Below are positions 1-7,783 of a DNA stretch of 53,938 nucleotides, one piece after another. Within the stretch, counting starts at the first letter, position 1. Each line of letters starts with the position of its first letter. This DNA is from Roseburia sp. (GTDB taxonomy: Bacteria > Bacillota > Clostridia > Lachnospirales > Lachnospiraceae), in assembly GCA_023664725.1 (NCBI GenBank), contig JAMPFA010000001.1, forward strand, positions 332,492 through 386,429. The letters run 5' to 3'. The notes under the pieces were generated by a model. The model was not told the DNA's origin and made no database searches. It was given only the letters and a program-made list of their open reading frames with translations. The position numbers were made by a program, and so were the translations under genes.

Positions 1-2
1 CT

Positions 3-314
3 TATTTTGATGGGGCTAAGCTGCTGATTGCTGCCGACTGTACCGCATATGCCTATGCTGCACTTCATCAGGAATTTATGCAGGATAAGGTTACGTTGAT
101 CGGATGTCCCAAACTGGATGATGTAGATTACAGTGAAAAGCTGGCAGAAATCATCAGTCAGAACAATATACAAGGCGTAACAGTGATCCGGATGGAAGTG
201 CCCTGCTGTGGCGGCTTAGAGATGGCGGCAAAAAAAGCGTTACAGGCAAGCGGAAAGTTTATTCCGTGGCAGATTGTAACGGTTTCCATTGACGGGAACA
301 TATTAGACAGATAG
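3..314 (+). CDS. 4Fe-4S ferredoxin-type protein, C-terminal part (5' end outside window)
   Basis: The reading frame is open from the window edge and ends at a TAG at 312-314, so only the last ~103 residues are seen. They contain an ADCTAYAY stretch, a GCPKLDD motif and a MEVPCCGG motif. I associate these with the C-terminal domain of clostridial 4Fe-4S binding proteins that carry two ferredoxin-type clusters at the N-terminus. The N-terminal clusters would lie upstream and cannot be checked. The following gene remnant starts 13 bases downstream, so the two were probably one operon. The role is inferred to be electron transfer; the partner is unknown. Confidence 0.65.
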   Translation, partial: YFDGAKLLIAADCTAYAYAALHQEFMQDKVTLIGCPKLDDVDYSEKLAEIISQNNIQGVTVIRMEVPCCGGLEMAAKKALQASGKFIPWQIVTVSIDGNILDR

Positions 315-327
315 ACGAGGAACAGAT

Positions 328-580
328 ATGGGCTATGATATTTGGAAAGACAAAAGGGATAATTCCCCCAAAGTTGATTTAAGGGGCGTTCAGGGAAATT
401 TCTTTTCCGGTTTAAAGAACCGTGCCATAGGACTTAGCGTTGGGGAAGGACTTGAAATCATACAGTCCTTTAATCCCCTCCCGCTTTATGAGGTTATGGA
501 TCAGCAAACGCAGACATCTGCCTTATGAGATGCGGTTGTTCCTTTCACTGACGAATGCAGTGGGAGCAGGGAATTGGAAA
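328..580 (+). pseudogene. DUF2249/carboxymuconolactone-decarboxylase-like protein remnant
   Basis: An ATG at 328 opens a 66-codon frame that ends at 528. Its VDLRGVQGNFF and GEGLEIIQSFNPLPLYEVM segments resemble a DUF2249 (TusA-like) domain. In another frame, about 485-565, the stretch LPYEMRLFLSLTNAVGAG looks like the start of an AhpD/CMD-like helical domain that I recall following such a domain in clostridial proteins of ~230 residues. The simplest reading is an internal deletion with a frameshift near 490-520, leaving the two ends of one gene. The Cys pair of an active CMD domain is missing. It is most likely a non-functional remnant. Confidence 0.5.
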
Positions 581-621
581 GAAAGAAATCGGATTCCCAT
601 CAGCATCTCGTGCGGAACAGT

Positions 622-807
622 ATGAAAGTAATTGTTGTACTTGGCATGGCATTTATGCCGCTCGCCATTGAAGATTGGCTTTCGGATATCATTTCTGTTT
701 CCGGCTTACTTGCTGTTATGAGCATGGCACTTACGATTGCCATGAAAAGTGTACCGGAAGTAACAAGCCGGCTGTAGGAAAAATATGGGAAACTATGGAT
801 TGCGGCG
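622..807 (+). pseudogene. Cation:proton antiporter (CPA1/NhaP-like) fragment
   Basis: A hydrophobic segment beginning MKVIVVLGMAFMPLAIEDWL continues into SGLLAVMSMAL and then PEVTSRL. An in-frame TAG at 775-777 follows, and after it EKYGKLWIAA in the same frame. The order of these blocks matches an internal transmembrane stretch of bacterial Na+/H+ exchangers, where a residue such as Ser would occupy the stop position. Only ~60 of ~400 expected residues remain, with no start or end of the parent gene nearby. Frame and segment order are seen directly; the family name is from memory and not searched. Confidence 0.45.
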
Positions 808-869
808 CACCCTCAATGTTAATAATCGCAACCTATTATCCGGTCGCTGCCATATGGCGGACAGATATG

Positions 870-1196
870 TCACTTAATGTTGGCTGACCATTTTACCAAT
901 TCTGATAAGATTGGCAGAAGGTCCTGGGTCAGCGCTGTTACTTCATATTCCACCCGGATAGGGACTTCCATGTATTCTGTGCGTGCGATCAGCCCGTTTT
1001 CTTCCAGTTCTTTTAGGGATTTGGCGAGCATTGTATTGGAAATCCCGTGTACTCTCCGTTTCAGGTCATTATACCGTGTAGGACCGCTGGTATGCAGGGA
1101 ACACAGGATGGAGAGCTTCCATTTTCCGCCGAGGGCGTTTGATATTTTCTGCAGGGGGCAGCTTTCCATGCAGGGGCAGGCAGTGTTTTCTGTCAT
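870..1196 (-). CDS. HxlR-family winged-helix transcriptional regulator
   Basis: A 108-residue protein of the usual HxlR size. LGGKWKLSILCSL, RYNDLKRRVHGISNTML and LKELEENGLI form the recognition helix and wing region, followed by VEYEVTALT. Three cysteines (Cys7, Cys9, Cys13) sit at the N-terminus, as in redox- or aldehyde-sensing members such as HypR. It is divergent from the flavodoxin/ABC operon, with the shared spacer at 1197-1434. The inferred role is a local regulator of that operon that senses electrophile or oxidative stress; the effector is unknown. A purine-rich GGAAAGAG precedes the ATG. Confidence 0.85.
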   Translation of the reverse strand: MTENTACPCMESCPLQKISNALGGKWKLSILCSLHTSGPTRYNDLKRRVHGISNTMLAKSLKELEENGLIARTEYMEVPIRVEYEVTALTQDLLPILSELVKWSANIK

Positions 1197-1230
1197 GGCT
1201 GTTTTCTCTTTCCACTCATTTTTTTCTTAC

Positions 1231-1252
1231 TTACTCATAAATAATTGCGTAA
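1231..1252. promoter_or_regulatory. Possible HxlR operator next to the -35 box
   Basis: TTAC and GTAA half-sites separated by 14 bases sit directly upstream of the -35 box of the flavodoxin operon and between the two divergent genes. HxlR proteins bind as dimers to such spaced inverted repeats. The half-sites are short, so chance is possible. Confidence 0.3.
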
Positions 1253-1281
1253 TTGACACTTGAATGGTGTGACAATATAAT
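1253..1281 (+). promoter_or_regulatory. Sigma-A promoter of the flavodoxin/ABC operon
   Basis: TTGACA at 1253-1258, a 17-base spacer and TATAAT at 1276-1281 make a full consensus promoter. The next plus-strand gene starts at 1435, so the 5' leader would be about 150 bases. No recognisable riboswitch is visible in that leader. Confidence 0.75.
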
Positions 1282-1434
1282 TATATATGATACAGAAATA
1301 AGAGTAAAGCATTTTTTAAGAGCAATATGCAGTAGGATGACCGGTATCGATAAAGATGACCCGGAAAAATGGAAATGCAGTTTTTGCATGGCAGGAAGCG
1401 GGCTTGAACCTATAGAAAGAAGAGGTGTAAGTTT

Positions 1435-1860
1435 ATGAATGTTGCAGTGAGGTATTACACAAGGTCGGGAAACACAAAAAAACTTGCCGAGGCAGTGGCA
1501 GGCGCAGTCGGCGTGAAGGCGGAGACAACGGAAAAGGCGCTTGCGGAGGATGTGGATATCCTCTTCCTATGCAGCTCTGTGTATGCTTATGGCGTAGATG
1601 AGAATGTCAAAAGGTTTATTTCGGGCATCCATGTAAAAGTGGGGAAGGTCGTCAATGTCAGCACGGCGGCGCTGGTGAAATCCACTTATAAGCAGGTAGG
1701 AAAACTCCTGAAAGAAAAAGGGATTCCCCATGCGGAAGAAGAATTTTACTGCAAGGGTTCTTTTGGACCCATGCACAAGGGAAAGCCGGATGAAAAAGAC
1801 TGCAGGGATGCTGCGGCATTTGCAAAAAGAATTGTGGGAAAGAAGGAATCGGGCCGATGA
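1435..1860 (+). CDS. Flavodoxin-family protein
   Basis: 141 residues starting MNVAVRYYTRSGNTKKLAEAV. The TRSGNTKK segment is the FMN phosphate-binding loop of flavodoxins, and FLCSSVYAYG fits the second flavin loop. The family carries low-potential electrons on FMN in the cytoplasm. It ends with ATGA at 1857-1860, where the stop overlaps the start of the permease gene, so it is translationally coupled to the ABC transporter. Pairing with a transporter under an HxlR regulator suggests a stress-response module. The physiological partner is not evident. Confidence 0.8.
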   Translation: MNVAVRYYTRSGNTKKLAEAVAGAVGVKAETTEKALAEDVDILFLCSSVYAYGVDENVKRFISGIHVKVGKVVNVSTAALVKSTYKQVGKLLKEKGIPHAEEEFYCKGSFGPMHKGKPDEKDCRDAAAFAKRIVGKKESGR

Positions 1861-2951
1861 AATTAGCATGGAAAGAGCTGGTTTACAGTAAGAAAAAATA
1901 TATACTGATTGAACTGATTATTGTGCTTCTGGTGTTTATGGTGCTGTTTTTGTCGGGGCTGGTAGAAGGGCTTGGCAGGGCGGTAGTTTCCGGCATCGGG
2001 GATATGGATGCGGATTATTTCCTTCTCAGTGATTCTGCGGAAAGCCTGATAACAGTTTCTGACCTGGATATGGATGTGTATGCGCAGGCAGCCGGGCAGA
2101 CGGACGCAGAGCTTGCGCTTTTGGATATACAGCGGATGTATCTGACGAAAGCGGATGATGCGGAAAAAATAAATATCACTTATTTTGCCATTGAGGGAGG
2201 CAGTTTCCTTGAGCCGTCTGTGGCGGAAGGTGTACAGTTTGGGGATACGGATGCGGAAAATCCTATTATATTGGATGATGATTTCAAAGCAGAAGGCATT
2301 GCGGCAGACGATATTGTCCTGGACTCGTCAACAGGCTTGGAATTTACCGTCATCGGTTTTGCAAAAGACCAGATGTACGGCCATACTTCCATTGGATTTA
2401 TTACTACGGATACATACCATAGGCTCCGCACGCTGCTAAATCCCTTATATGAGCAGTCCTGCCATGCGGTTGTGGTTAAAGGGACGGATGTAGAAAACAT
2501 CCGGATCGAGGGGACAGAGGTAATCCCCAAAGCGGACATTGTGGAGAATATCCCGTCTTATATGGCAGAGCATATGACCATCACAATGATCATATGGGTG
2601 CTGGTGGTCGTTACGGCGGTAGTGATCGGCGTGTTTTATTATATCCTTACCATCCAGAAGCAGAAGCAGTTTGGTGTCATGAAGGCGATCGGCATGGAGA
2701 TGAGGATGCTGGCCGGCATGGTGGCCTGCCAGGTATGTATGATTGCGGTATTCGGCGCTGTCATTGCGGCTGCACTGACTTATGGGATGGCGGCGGCGCT
2801 TCCGCAGGCCATGCCGTTTTATCTGAAAAATGAAAATGTGTGCGTTTTACTGGTGGTATTCGTTTTGGTTTCCATAGCATCAAGCCTGCTCTCCATGCTG
2901 AATATCGCCAAGGTTGATCCTATGAAGGTGATCGGGGGTGCGGATGAATGA
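1857..2951 (+). CDS. FtsX-like ABC transporter permease (HrtB/DevC type)
   Basis: 364 residues. One transmembrane helix near residues 14-36 (ILIELIIVLLVFMVLF) is followed by a ~200-residue extracytoplasmic domain and then three helices in the last ~130 residues. This is the FtsX/MacB topology. ILTIQKQKQFGVMKAIGM lies in the coupling region after the second helix. It overlaps the flavodoxin gene by four bases and the ATPase gene by four bases. Such permeases export small hydrophobic molecules such as haem or peptides, or act mechanically on the envelope; the substrate cannot be read from the sequence. A TolC-like partner is not expected in a Gram-positive cell. Confidence 0.8.
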   Translation: MKLAWKELVYSKKKYILIELIIVLLVFMVLFLSGLVEGLGRAVVSGIGDMDADYFLLSDSAESLITVSDLDMDVYAQAAGQTDAELALLDIQRMYLTKADDAEKINITYFAIEGGSFLEPSVAEGVQFGDTDAENPIILDDDFKAEGIAADDIVLDSSTGLEFTVIGFAKDQMYGHTSIGFITTDTYHRLRTLLNPLYEQSCHAVVVKGTDVENIRIEGTEVIPKADIVENIPSYMAEHMTITMIIWVLVVVTAVVIGVFYYILTIQKQKQFGVMKAIGMEMRMLAGMVACQVCMIAVFGAVIAAALTYGMAAALPQAMPFYLKNENVCVLLVVFVLVSIASSLLSMLNIAKVDPMKVIGGADE

Positions 2952-3625
2952 GTGGATATGTGTTAGAATTGAACCATATAACAAAAGCGTATCCGGATGG
3001 TGGAAGGGAGAATGTGGTCTTGGATGATATATCCCTGAAAGTGAAAAGAGGGGATTTTATTGCGGTCATCGGCCCGTCCGGTTCCGGCAAGAGTACATTC
3101 CTTACCATTGCGGGAATGCTGCTGTCCCCGGACAGAGGGAGTGTTGAGATCAATGGGAAGAATCTCTCCGAGGGTAAGAAAAAGGGCTGGACACGGATAA
3201 GGAGAGAACAGATAGGGTTTATTTTCCAGAACCACCAGCTTCTGCCATATTTGAAGGCGAAGGAGCAGCTTTCCCTGTTCCAGTCCAAAGGGAACCGGGG
3301 CAGGGTAAATATTGACGCTATGTTTGAGGAACTGGGGATAACGGAATGCAAAGCCAAATATCCATCAGAACTGTCAGGCGGCCAGAAACAGCGCATAGCC
3401 ATTGCAAGGGCATTTGTGAACGACCCGGATATCATCCTTGCGGATGAGCCGACCGCAAGCCTTGACAGGGAGCGTGGCAGGCAGGTTGTGGAAATGCTGC
3501 GGATGGAAGTGAAAAAATATAATAAAGCTGCTGTCATGGTGACGCATGATGAGAGGGTATTAAATCTGGTTGACAAAGTGTATTGTCTGGAAGATGGGAC
3601 ATTGACAGAAAAAACCTTACATTAG
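2948..3625 (+). CDS. ABC transporter ATP-binding protein (LolD/MacB/HrtA type)
   Basis: 225 residues with a complete nucleotide-binding domain: Walker A GPSGSGKST (about residues 42-50), signature LSGGQKQR, Walker B IILADEPTASLD and an H-loop in MVTHDERV. Size and sequence fit the stand-alone ATPases paired with FtsX-like permeases. It overlaps the permease gene by an ATGA and is the last gene of the operon. It would drive the permease by ATP hydrolysis on the cytoplasmic face. No terminator is obvious in the 47 bases before the next remnant. Confidence 0.88.
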   Translation: MSGYVLELNHITKAYPDGGRENVVLDDISLKVKRGDFIAVIGPSGSGKSTFLTIAGMLLSPDRGSVEINGKNLSEGKKKGWTRIRREQIGFIFQNHQLLPYLKAKEQLSLFQSKGNRGRVNIDAMFEELGITECKAKYPSELSGGQKQRIAIARAFVNDPDIILADEPTASLDRERGRQVVEMLRMEVKKYNKAAVMVTHDERVLNLVDKVYCLEDGTLTEKTLH

Positions 3626-3672
3626 GCGGACTTGCCAGTTTTGGAAAGTAAATGGAAAAGGGGGCATGAGAT

Positions 3673-3852
3673 ATGCCGAAAGAAGCGGCTTTTATGGGAA
3701 CTTTTGTGGCTGCCTCGGAGAAGTCCTCCAAAAAAAGGCTGCTGCGGTACGATGTGCTCGAGCAGGCGGCGCAACATAAAAATATCCTGTTTCCCATTTT
3801 TACGAACGGGACATTTCTGCATAAAAATCTTTTTCGTATTCCGTCAGCATAG
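3673..3852 (+). pseudogene. Radical-SAM-like protein fragment
   Basis: A 60-codon frame with an AAGGGGG upstream of the ATG. The stretch RYDVLEQAAQHKNILFPIFT ending in TNGT resembles the strand after the cluster loop in radical SAM enzymes, where GGEP, RxD and a TNGT turn occur in that order. No CxxxCxxC cluster motif is present, so the catalytic part has been lost. From about 3810 the sequence reads better on the minus strand as the truncated end of an AAA ATPase, so the last residues are fusion sequence. Family assignment is tentative. Confidence 0.4.
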
Positions 3853-4426
3853 ATGCAATGTCTTTTGGGGAAAATGCCATGTCAATGGTAAAGTCAACGG
3901 CAATGTTCCAGGGGCTGTTATACTTGGATTCCCAACCAGGATGAAGTTTGAGTTTCAGATTCTTGATATCGTATATACCTGCCAGAACTTTTATCCACCT
4001 CATCTATGAACAGTATGATTTCTTTGGTGGAATTACGGCAAAGTTCTGTAATCCTTTCGCTCAGATCATCCAGGGGAACTGCTCAAAAATTGGCCGGTTC
4101 CAGTCCTCCAAAAGTGATTGTTCAACTTTCAGTGACTTTAGTACACGATTGATTTTACGGACAAGGCCTACAGCCAGGGTGTACAATGACACAAACATTT
4201 CATCCGCTGTTTCAAAAGTAATGCGCACAACCAGATAGTTTTCTTTCAGGTTTTGCTCCAACAGATACAGCGTTGTTGTCCTGCCGTACTGCCTTGCGCA
4301 GTTGCTGATAAAGTATTTTCCTGTGTCTATATATTCAGAAACGATTTTGTCAATTTTTCCGCTTATATCCTCCATATAGTTCTGCTCAGGGATACATACT
4401 CCAGTGGTGTTAAAATGTTTTGGCAT
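3800..4426 (-). pseudogene. AAA-ATPase-like (DUF1703-associated) gene, frameshifted and truncated
   Basis: The minus-strand start is at 4426, beginning MPKHFNTTGVCIPEQNYM. NCARQYGRTTTLY is the Walker A region, with RQYGRT where RQYGKT is usual. The frame breaks near 4075. A second frame continues DLSERITEL and a Walker B IILFIDEVDK, and a third frame from about 3985 gives KYNSPWNIAVDF and SMLTEYEKD. The C-terminal half and its PD-(D/E)XK-like domain are missing. At least two frameshifts plus a 3' truncation make this a clear pseudogene. Members of this family are abundant in Bacteroidetes and Lachnospiraceae and have no settled function. Confidence 0.7.
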
Positions 4427-4543
4427 ATCTGCGTCCCTCTTTTTCAGCCTCATATTGCCATAATAAAAGGGCTGTGCAAGCAAAAACTTTTTATTTCATC
4501 CTTCCCCCCATTATGGTAAAATAAGCAGAAAAGGAGGTTCGGC

Positions 4544-5185
4544 ATGAAAACGAGAGAAGAAGCATTATCTTACGGTCTGTCTTTTAAAGATACCTACCAG
4601 GAAGCGCCTTTCCACGACGACAACTGGCAGCTTGTCCGGGTGCGGGGCAGCAAAAAGGCATTCCTTTGGACATATGAGAGAGACGGCTATATCAACCTCA
4701 ATGTGAAAGTGGACCCTCAGTGGCGGGATTTCTGGAGAAATACATACAAGTCTGTGATTGCCGGATGGCATCAGAACAAGGAACACTGGAATACGATTAT
4801 TCTGGACGGGACCATTCCAGATGAAGACATTAAACGGATGATCGCAGAGAGTTATGACCTTGTGACAGACAGTCCTACAAAGAGGATTTATGAGGCGGTG
4901 AAAAAAATCCCCAGAGGAAAGGTTGCTACTTACAGCCAGATTGCAGAGCTTGCCGGGGATAAAAAAATGGCCAGGGCGGTGGGAAATGCCCTGCACAAAA
5001 ATCCAGACCCGGAGGGGATTCCATGCTACCGTGTGGTAAATGCCAAGGGGGAGCTGTCGGGAGAGTTTGCTTTTGGCGGAGCAGGGGCCCAGGCAAAACT
5101 CCTCATGGAAGATGGGATTGAAGTGGTGGATGGAAAAGTGGATCTGAAAAAATATGGGCTTTCCCATACGTTGACAAACCAATAG
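4544..5185 (+). CDS. Fused MmcQ/YjbR-like and alkyltransferase-like (MGMT) protein
   Basis: 213 residues, AAGGAGG upstream of the ATG. Residues ~1-105 look like an MmcQ/YjbR (DUF419) fold: VRVRGSKKAFLWTYERDG, INLNVKVDP and WNTIILDG. Residues ~115-200 are the DNA-binding C-terminal domain of O6-alkylguanine-DNA alkyltransferases: IYEAVKKIPRGKVATYSQIA and ARAVGNALHKNP. The active-site motif reads PCYRVV instead of PCHRVV, so the acceptor Cys is kept but the His of the Cys-His-Glu relay is Tyr. It could be a weakened transferase or a base-damage-binding protein. The sigma-A promoter of the next operon lies in its 3' end. Confidence 0.8.
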   Translation: MKTREEALSYGLSFKDTYQEAPFHDDNWQLVRVRGSKKAFLWTYERDGYINLNVKVDPQWRDFWRNTYKSVIAGWHQNKEHWNTIILDGTIPDEDIKRMIAESYDLVTDSPTKRIYEAVKKIPRGKVATYSQIAELAGDKKMARAVGNALHKNPDPEGIPCYRVVNAKGELSGEFAFGGAGAQAKLLMEDGIEVVDGKVDLKKYGLSHTLTNQ

Positions 5186-5200
5186 GATTCAGAGTAAAAT
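5171..5200 (+). promoter_or_regulatory. Sigma-A promoter of the signalling operon
   Basis: TTGACA at 5171-5176, an 18-base spacer and TAAAAT at 5195-5200. The -35 box lies in the last codons of the preceding gene and the start codon of the first kinase is 42 bases after the -10 box. Confidence 0.6.
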
Positions 5201-5241
5201 AACAGAAGTGCAGGGATTTGCAGGAAGGGGCAGAGATAAGT

Positions 5242-6687
5242 ATGAATGCAAATACGATTCAGGAACTGTTGAATAATCAATTTGGAATCACCCTGGTATT
5301 TGACAATGAGGGAATCCTGTATTATATGAGCCAGGGCGGAGAGCAGGAGCTGGGATATAAATGGCAGGAGACAAACATCCGCCAGATCTGTTCGGCTATG
5401 TTTCCGAATGAGAGAGATATACAGACCCATATGGAAAAAGTAAACGGGCGGGAAGTGCATACCATTGTCCGCCGGGCAAACCGTACCAGTTTTTCCGCAT
5501 TAGTGCGCTGTGCCGTGCTTCACATAAAGGATATCGATATCAATATTGCAACTCTTTACAATCTGCAGCAGACGGAAGAGGCGATTGTGCAGTTGATGAA
5601 GACCCAGTCGGATATTAAGGAGAGCATAAAATCAAGAAATGAATTTGTGGCAAATGTCACCCACGAGCTTCGGACACCGGTGAATGGGATTAAAGGCCAT
5701 GTGACAAATCTGATGGAGCAGACAGAAAATCCTGACAGCAGAAAAATACTGGATATCGTGCTGGGATGCTGCGGAAATATGGAAAAGATCATCAACAATA
5801 TGATGGATTTCTCCAAGATCGAGGCGGGAAAATTTGAGATAACGGAAGCTCCCTTTGATATTAGAAAATGTGTGAAAAGCGTGGTGGATACCAGTATCAC
5901 CATTGCAAACGGCAAGGGAATCACTCTCTCATCCTACGTTTCCGATGATATCCCGGAGACATTGATCGGGGATGACCTTAGGATCGGGCAGATTTTAAAC
6001 AACCTGGTGAGCAATGCGGTGAAGTTTACCTCCATCGGTTATGTGAGGATTGAAGTGTACCGCACCATGCAGAAAAATAACCAGGTGGAGCTGACCTTTT
6101 TCGTGATAGATACGGGGATCGGCGTCACTGCCGAGGAGAAGGAGAAAATGTTTAAGAGCTTTTCCCAGGTGGACGGTTCTGTCACCAGGAAGTACGGGGG
6201 CACGGGACTTGGACTTTATGTGTCAAAGCAGCTGATTGATCTGATGCATGGAACCATTGATCTGGAGAGTGAAAAGGGAAAGGGTTCCACCTTCCGTTTT
6301 ACTCTTCTTTTAAATGTGGACGGCAACAGCAAAGGCGGCAGCGAGGTTCTGGAAAAGATCACTATGATTGATGAACTTCGGGCGGAGATCAGACAGTCTT
6401 CGGATGCCCTTGACGTGGAGCAGATTTACCTGTTTGGCAGTGGAAAAAATAAGGCAGAGATATCCAGGAATATTGAGAGGCTGACACTTTGTATTGAGAT
6501 GGGAAACTGGGGGAGAGCAGAGCAGTTTGCGGAGAATATAAAGAGACTGTGCGAGGATGCCCCCAAGGAAGTGAAAAACAAAATTTTCCGTATGCAGATG
6601 TCGGTGCGGAAAGAGAACTATGAAAAGAGTATCAGCGGTTTAGAGGGCGTAAAGACGGAACTTTCTAACGTTTTACCGGAGGATTAG
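5242..6687 (+). CDS. PAS-type sensor histidine kinase 1
   Basis: 481 residues from the ATG at 5242, preferred over a TTG at 5218 because AGGAAGGGG at 5222-5230 fits it. Domains in order: an N-terminal PAS-like sensor (~1-110, FDNEGILYYMSQGG), a short coiled coil, a HisKA domain with phospho-acceptor His141 in NVTHELRTP, a HATPase domain (N box NNLVSNAVKF, DTGIGV, GGTGLGL), and a ~90-residue helical tail shared with the second kinase of this cluster. No transmembrane helix is seen, so it is cytoplasmic. It should phosphorylate the receivers encoded downstream. Confidence 0.88.
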   Translation: MNANTIQELLNNQFGITLVFDNEGILYYMSQGGEQELGYKWQETNIRQICSAMFPNERDIQTHMEKVNGREVHTIVRRANRTSFSALVRCAVLHIKDIDINIATLYNLQQTEEAIVQLMKTQSDIKESIKSRNEFVANVTHELRTPVNGIKGHVTNLMEQTENPDSRKILDIVLGCCGNMEKIINNMMDFSKIEAGKFEITEAPFDIRKCVKSVVDTSITIANGKGITLSSYVSDDIPETLIGDDLRIGQILNNLVSNAVKFTSIGYVRIEVYRTMQKNNQVELTFFVIDTGIGVTAEEKEKMFKSFSQVDGSVTRKYGGTGLGLYVSKQLIDLMHGTIDLESEKGKGSTFRFTLLLNVDGNSKGGSEVLEKITMIDELRAEIRQSSDALDVEQIYLFGSGKNKAEISRNIERLTLCIEMGNWGRAEQFAENIKRLCEDAPKEVKNKIFRMQMSVRKENYEKSISGLEGVKTELSNVLPED

Positions 6688-6697
6688 GAGAGAGCGT

Positions 6698-7771
6698 ATG
6701 GAACTGATTGATGGAAAAGTGCCAAAAATATTGATTGTAGACGATACGGACATCAACATTATGATAATTAAAAAGTGTGTGGAAAAAATGGGCTATACAG
6801 CTCTTACTGCCACAAGCGCCAAGGAGGCAGTCAACCAGTTTTATGTGGAGATGCCTCAGATGGTGCTTCTTGATATTGTCATGCCGGATGTGGACGGATA
6901 CCAGCTCTGCGATGTGTTAAAGGGATATGCGGAGACCAGGGATATTCCCATTATTTTTATCTCTTCCAACAACACGCCGGAGGACAGGCGCAAGGCGTAC
7001 GAATTTGGCGGAATTGATTTTATCGGCAAACCTTTCCAATATGAGGATATGGAGCTGATTATCAACAAGCATATGCGGATTTACGCAAAACAAAAACGCA
7101 TTGAAGATGACAAGAAGCGGATGAATAAGATTATCAGTGAGCAGACCAAGGAGTTTGAGGAGGAGCAGAAGAGGCTTTTGACAGTGATCGCAAGGCTGGG
7201 GGAAGACGAAGCTCTCTTCGGCGGGGCAGTGCATCAGGAGCATGTGGCGGAGAATGCCAGGCTTATCGCAGAGGCCTTAAATTTTACGGAACGCTATGCC
7301 AACCAGATTTCCGAGAGCTACACCGAGGGCATCCGTGTGGCGGCATCTATCCATGACCTTGGAAAGATTACCATCCCCAGGGAAATTATCACGAAACCGG
7401 GGCCTCTGACTGCTAAGGAGCGGGAGATTGTCAACACTCACACAACCGCAGGGTATGAAATTATCAGAGAAGTGTACCCTAATATTGAGAACAACCAGAT
7501 GATAAAGATCGCAGTGGAAGTAATCCGTTCCCACCACGAAAATTATGATGGCAGCGGCTACCCTGACGGGCTTAGCGGGGAGGACATTCCTCTGACAGCA
7601 AGGATTGTGCGGATTGCAGACACTTTTGACTCTATGCTGCGAGCCCACTGTTACCGCCCTGCCTATGAGCGGAGCGAGGTTTTGCAGATGATGGAGTCGG
7701 AGCGGGGGAAAAAGTATGATCCCTATCTTTTGGATGTATTCTTTAAAATTGAAAAGCAAATGAAAGTGTAA
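6698..7771 (+). CDS. Response regulator with HD-GYP phosphodiesterase domain (intact motifs)
   Basis: 357 residues. A receiver domain (~10-125; VDD at 14-16, acceptor Asp59 in LLDIVMPD, K in GKPF) is joined by a coiled coil to an HD-GYP domain: HDLGKITIP, NTHTTAGYE, HHENYDGSGYP and IVRIADTFD. All signature motifs of active HD-GYP enzymes are present. These are metal-dependent phosphodiesterases that usually cleave cyclic di-GMP and in some cases 3',3'-cGAMP. The gene starts 10 bases after kinase 1, its likely partner. It is related to RpfG-like regulators. Confidence 0.88.
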   Translation: MELIDGKVPKILIVDDTDINIMIIKKCVEKMGYTALTATSAKEAVNQFYVEMPQMVLLDIVMPDVDGYQLCDVLKGYAETRDIPIIFISSNNTPEDRRKAYEFGGIDFIGKPFQYEDMELIINKHMRIYAKQKRIEDDKKRMNKIISEQTKEFEEEQKRLLTVIARLGEDEALFGGAVHQEHVAENARLIAEALNFTERYANQISESYTEGIRVAASIHDLGKITIPREIITKPGPLTAKEREIVNTHTTAGYEIIREVYPNIENNQMIKIAVEVIRSHHENYDGSGYPDGLSGEDIPLTARIVRIADTFDSMLRAHCYRPAYERSEVLQMMESERGKKYDPYLLDVFFKIEKQMKV

Positions 7772-7783
7772 GAGGTATCTATC

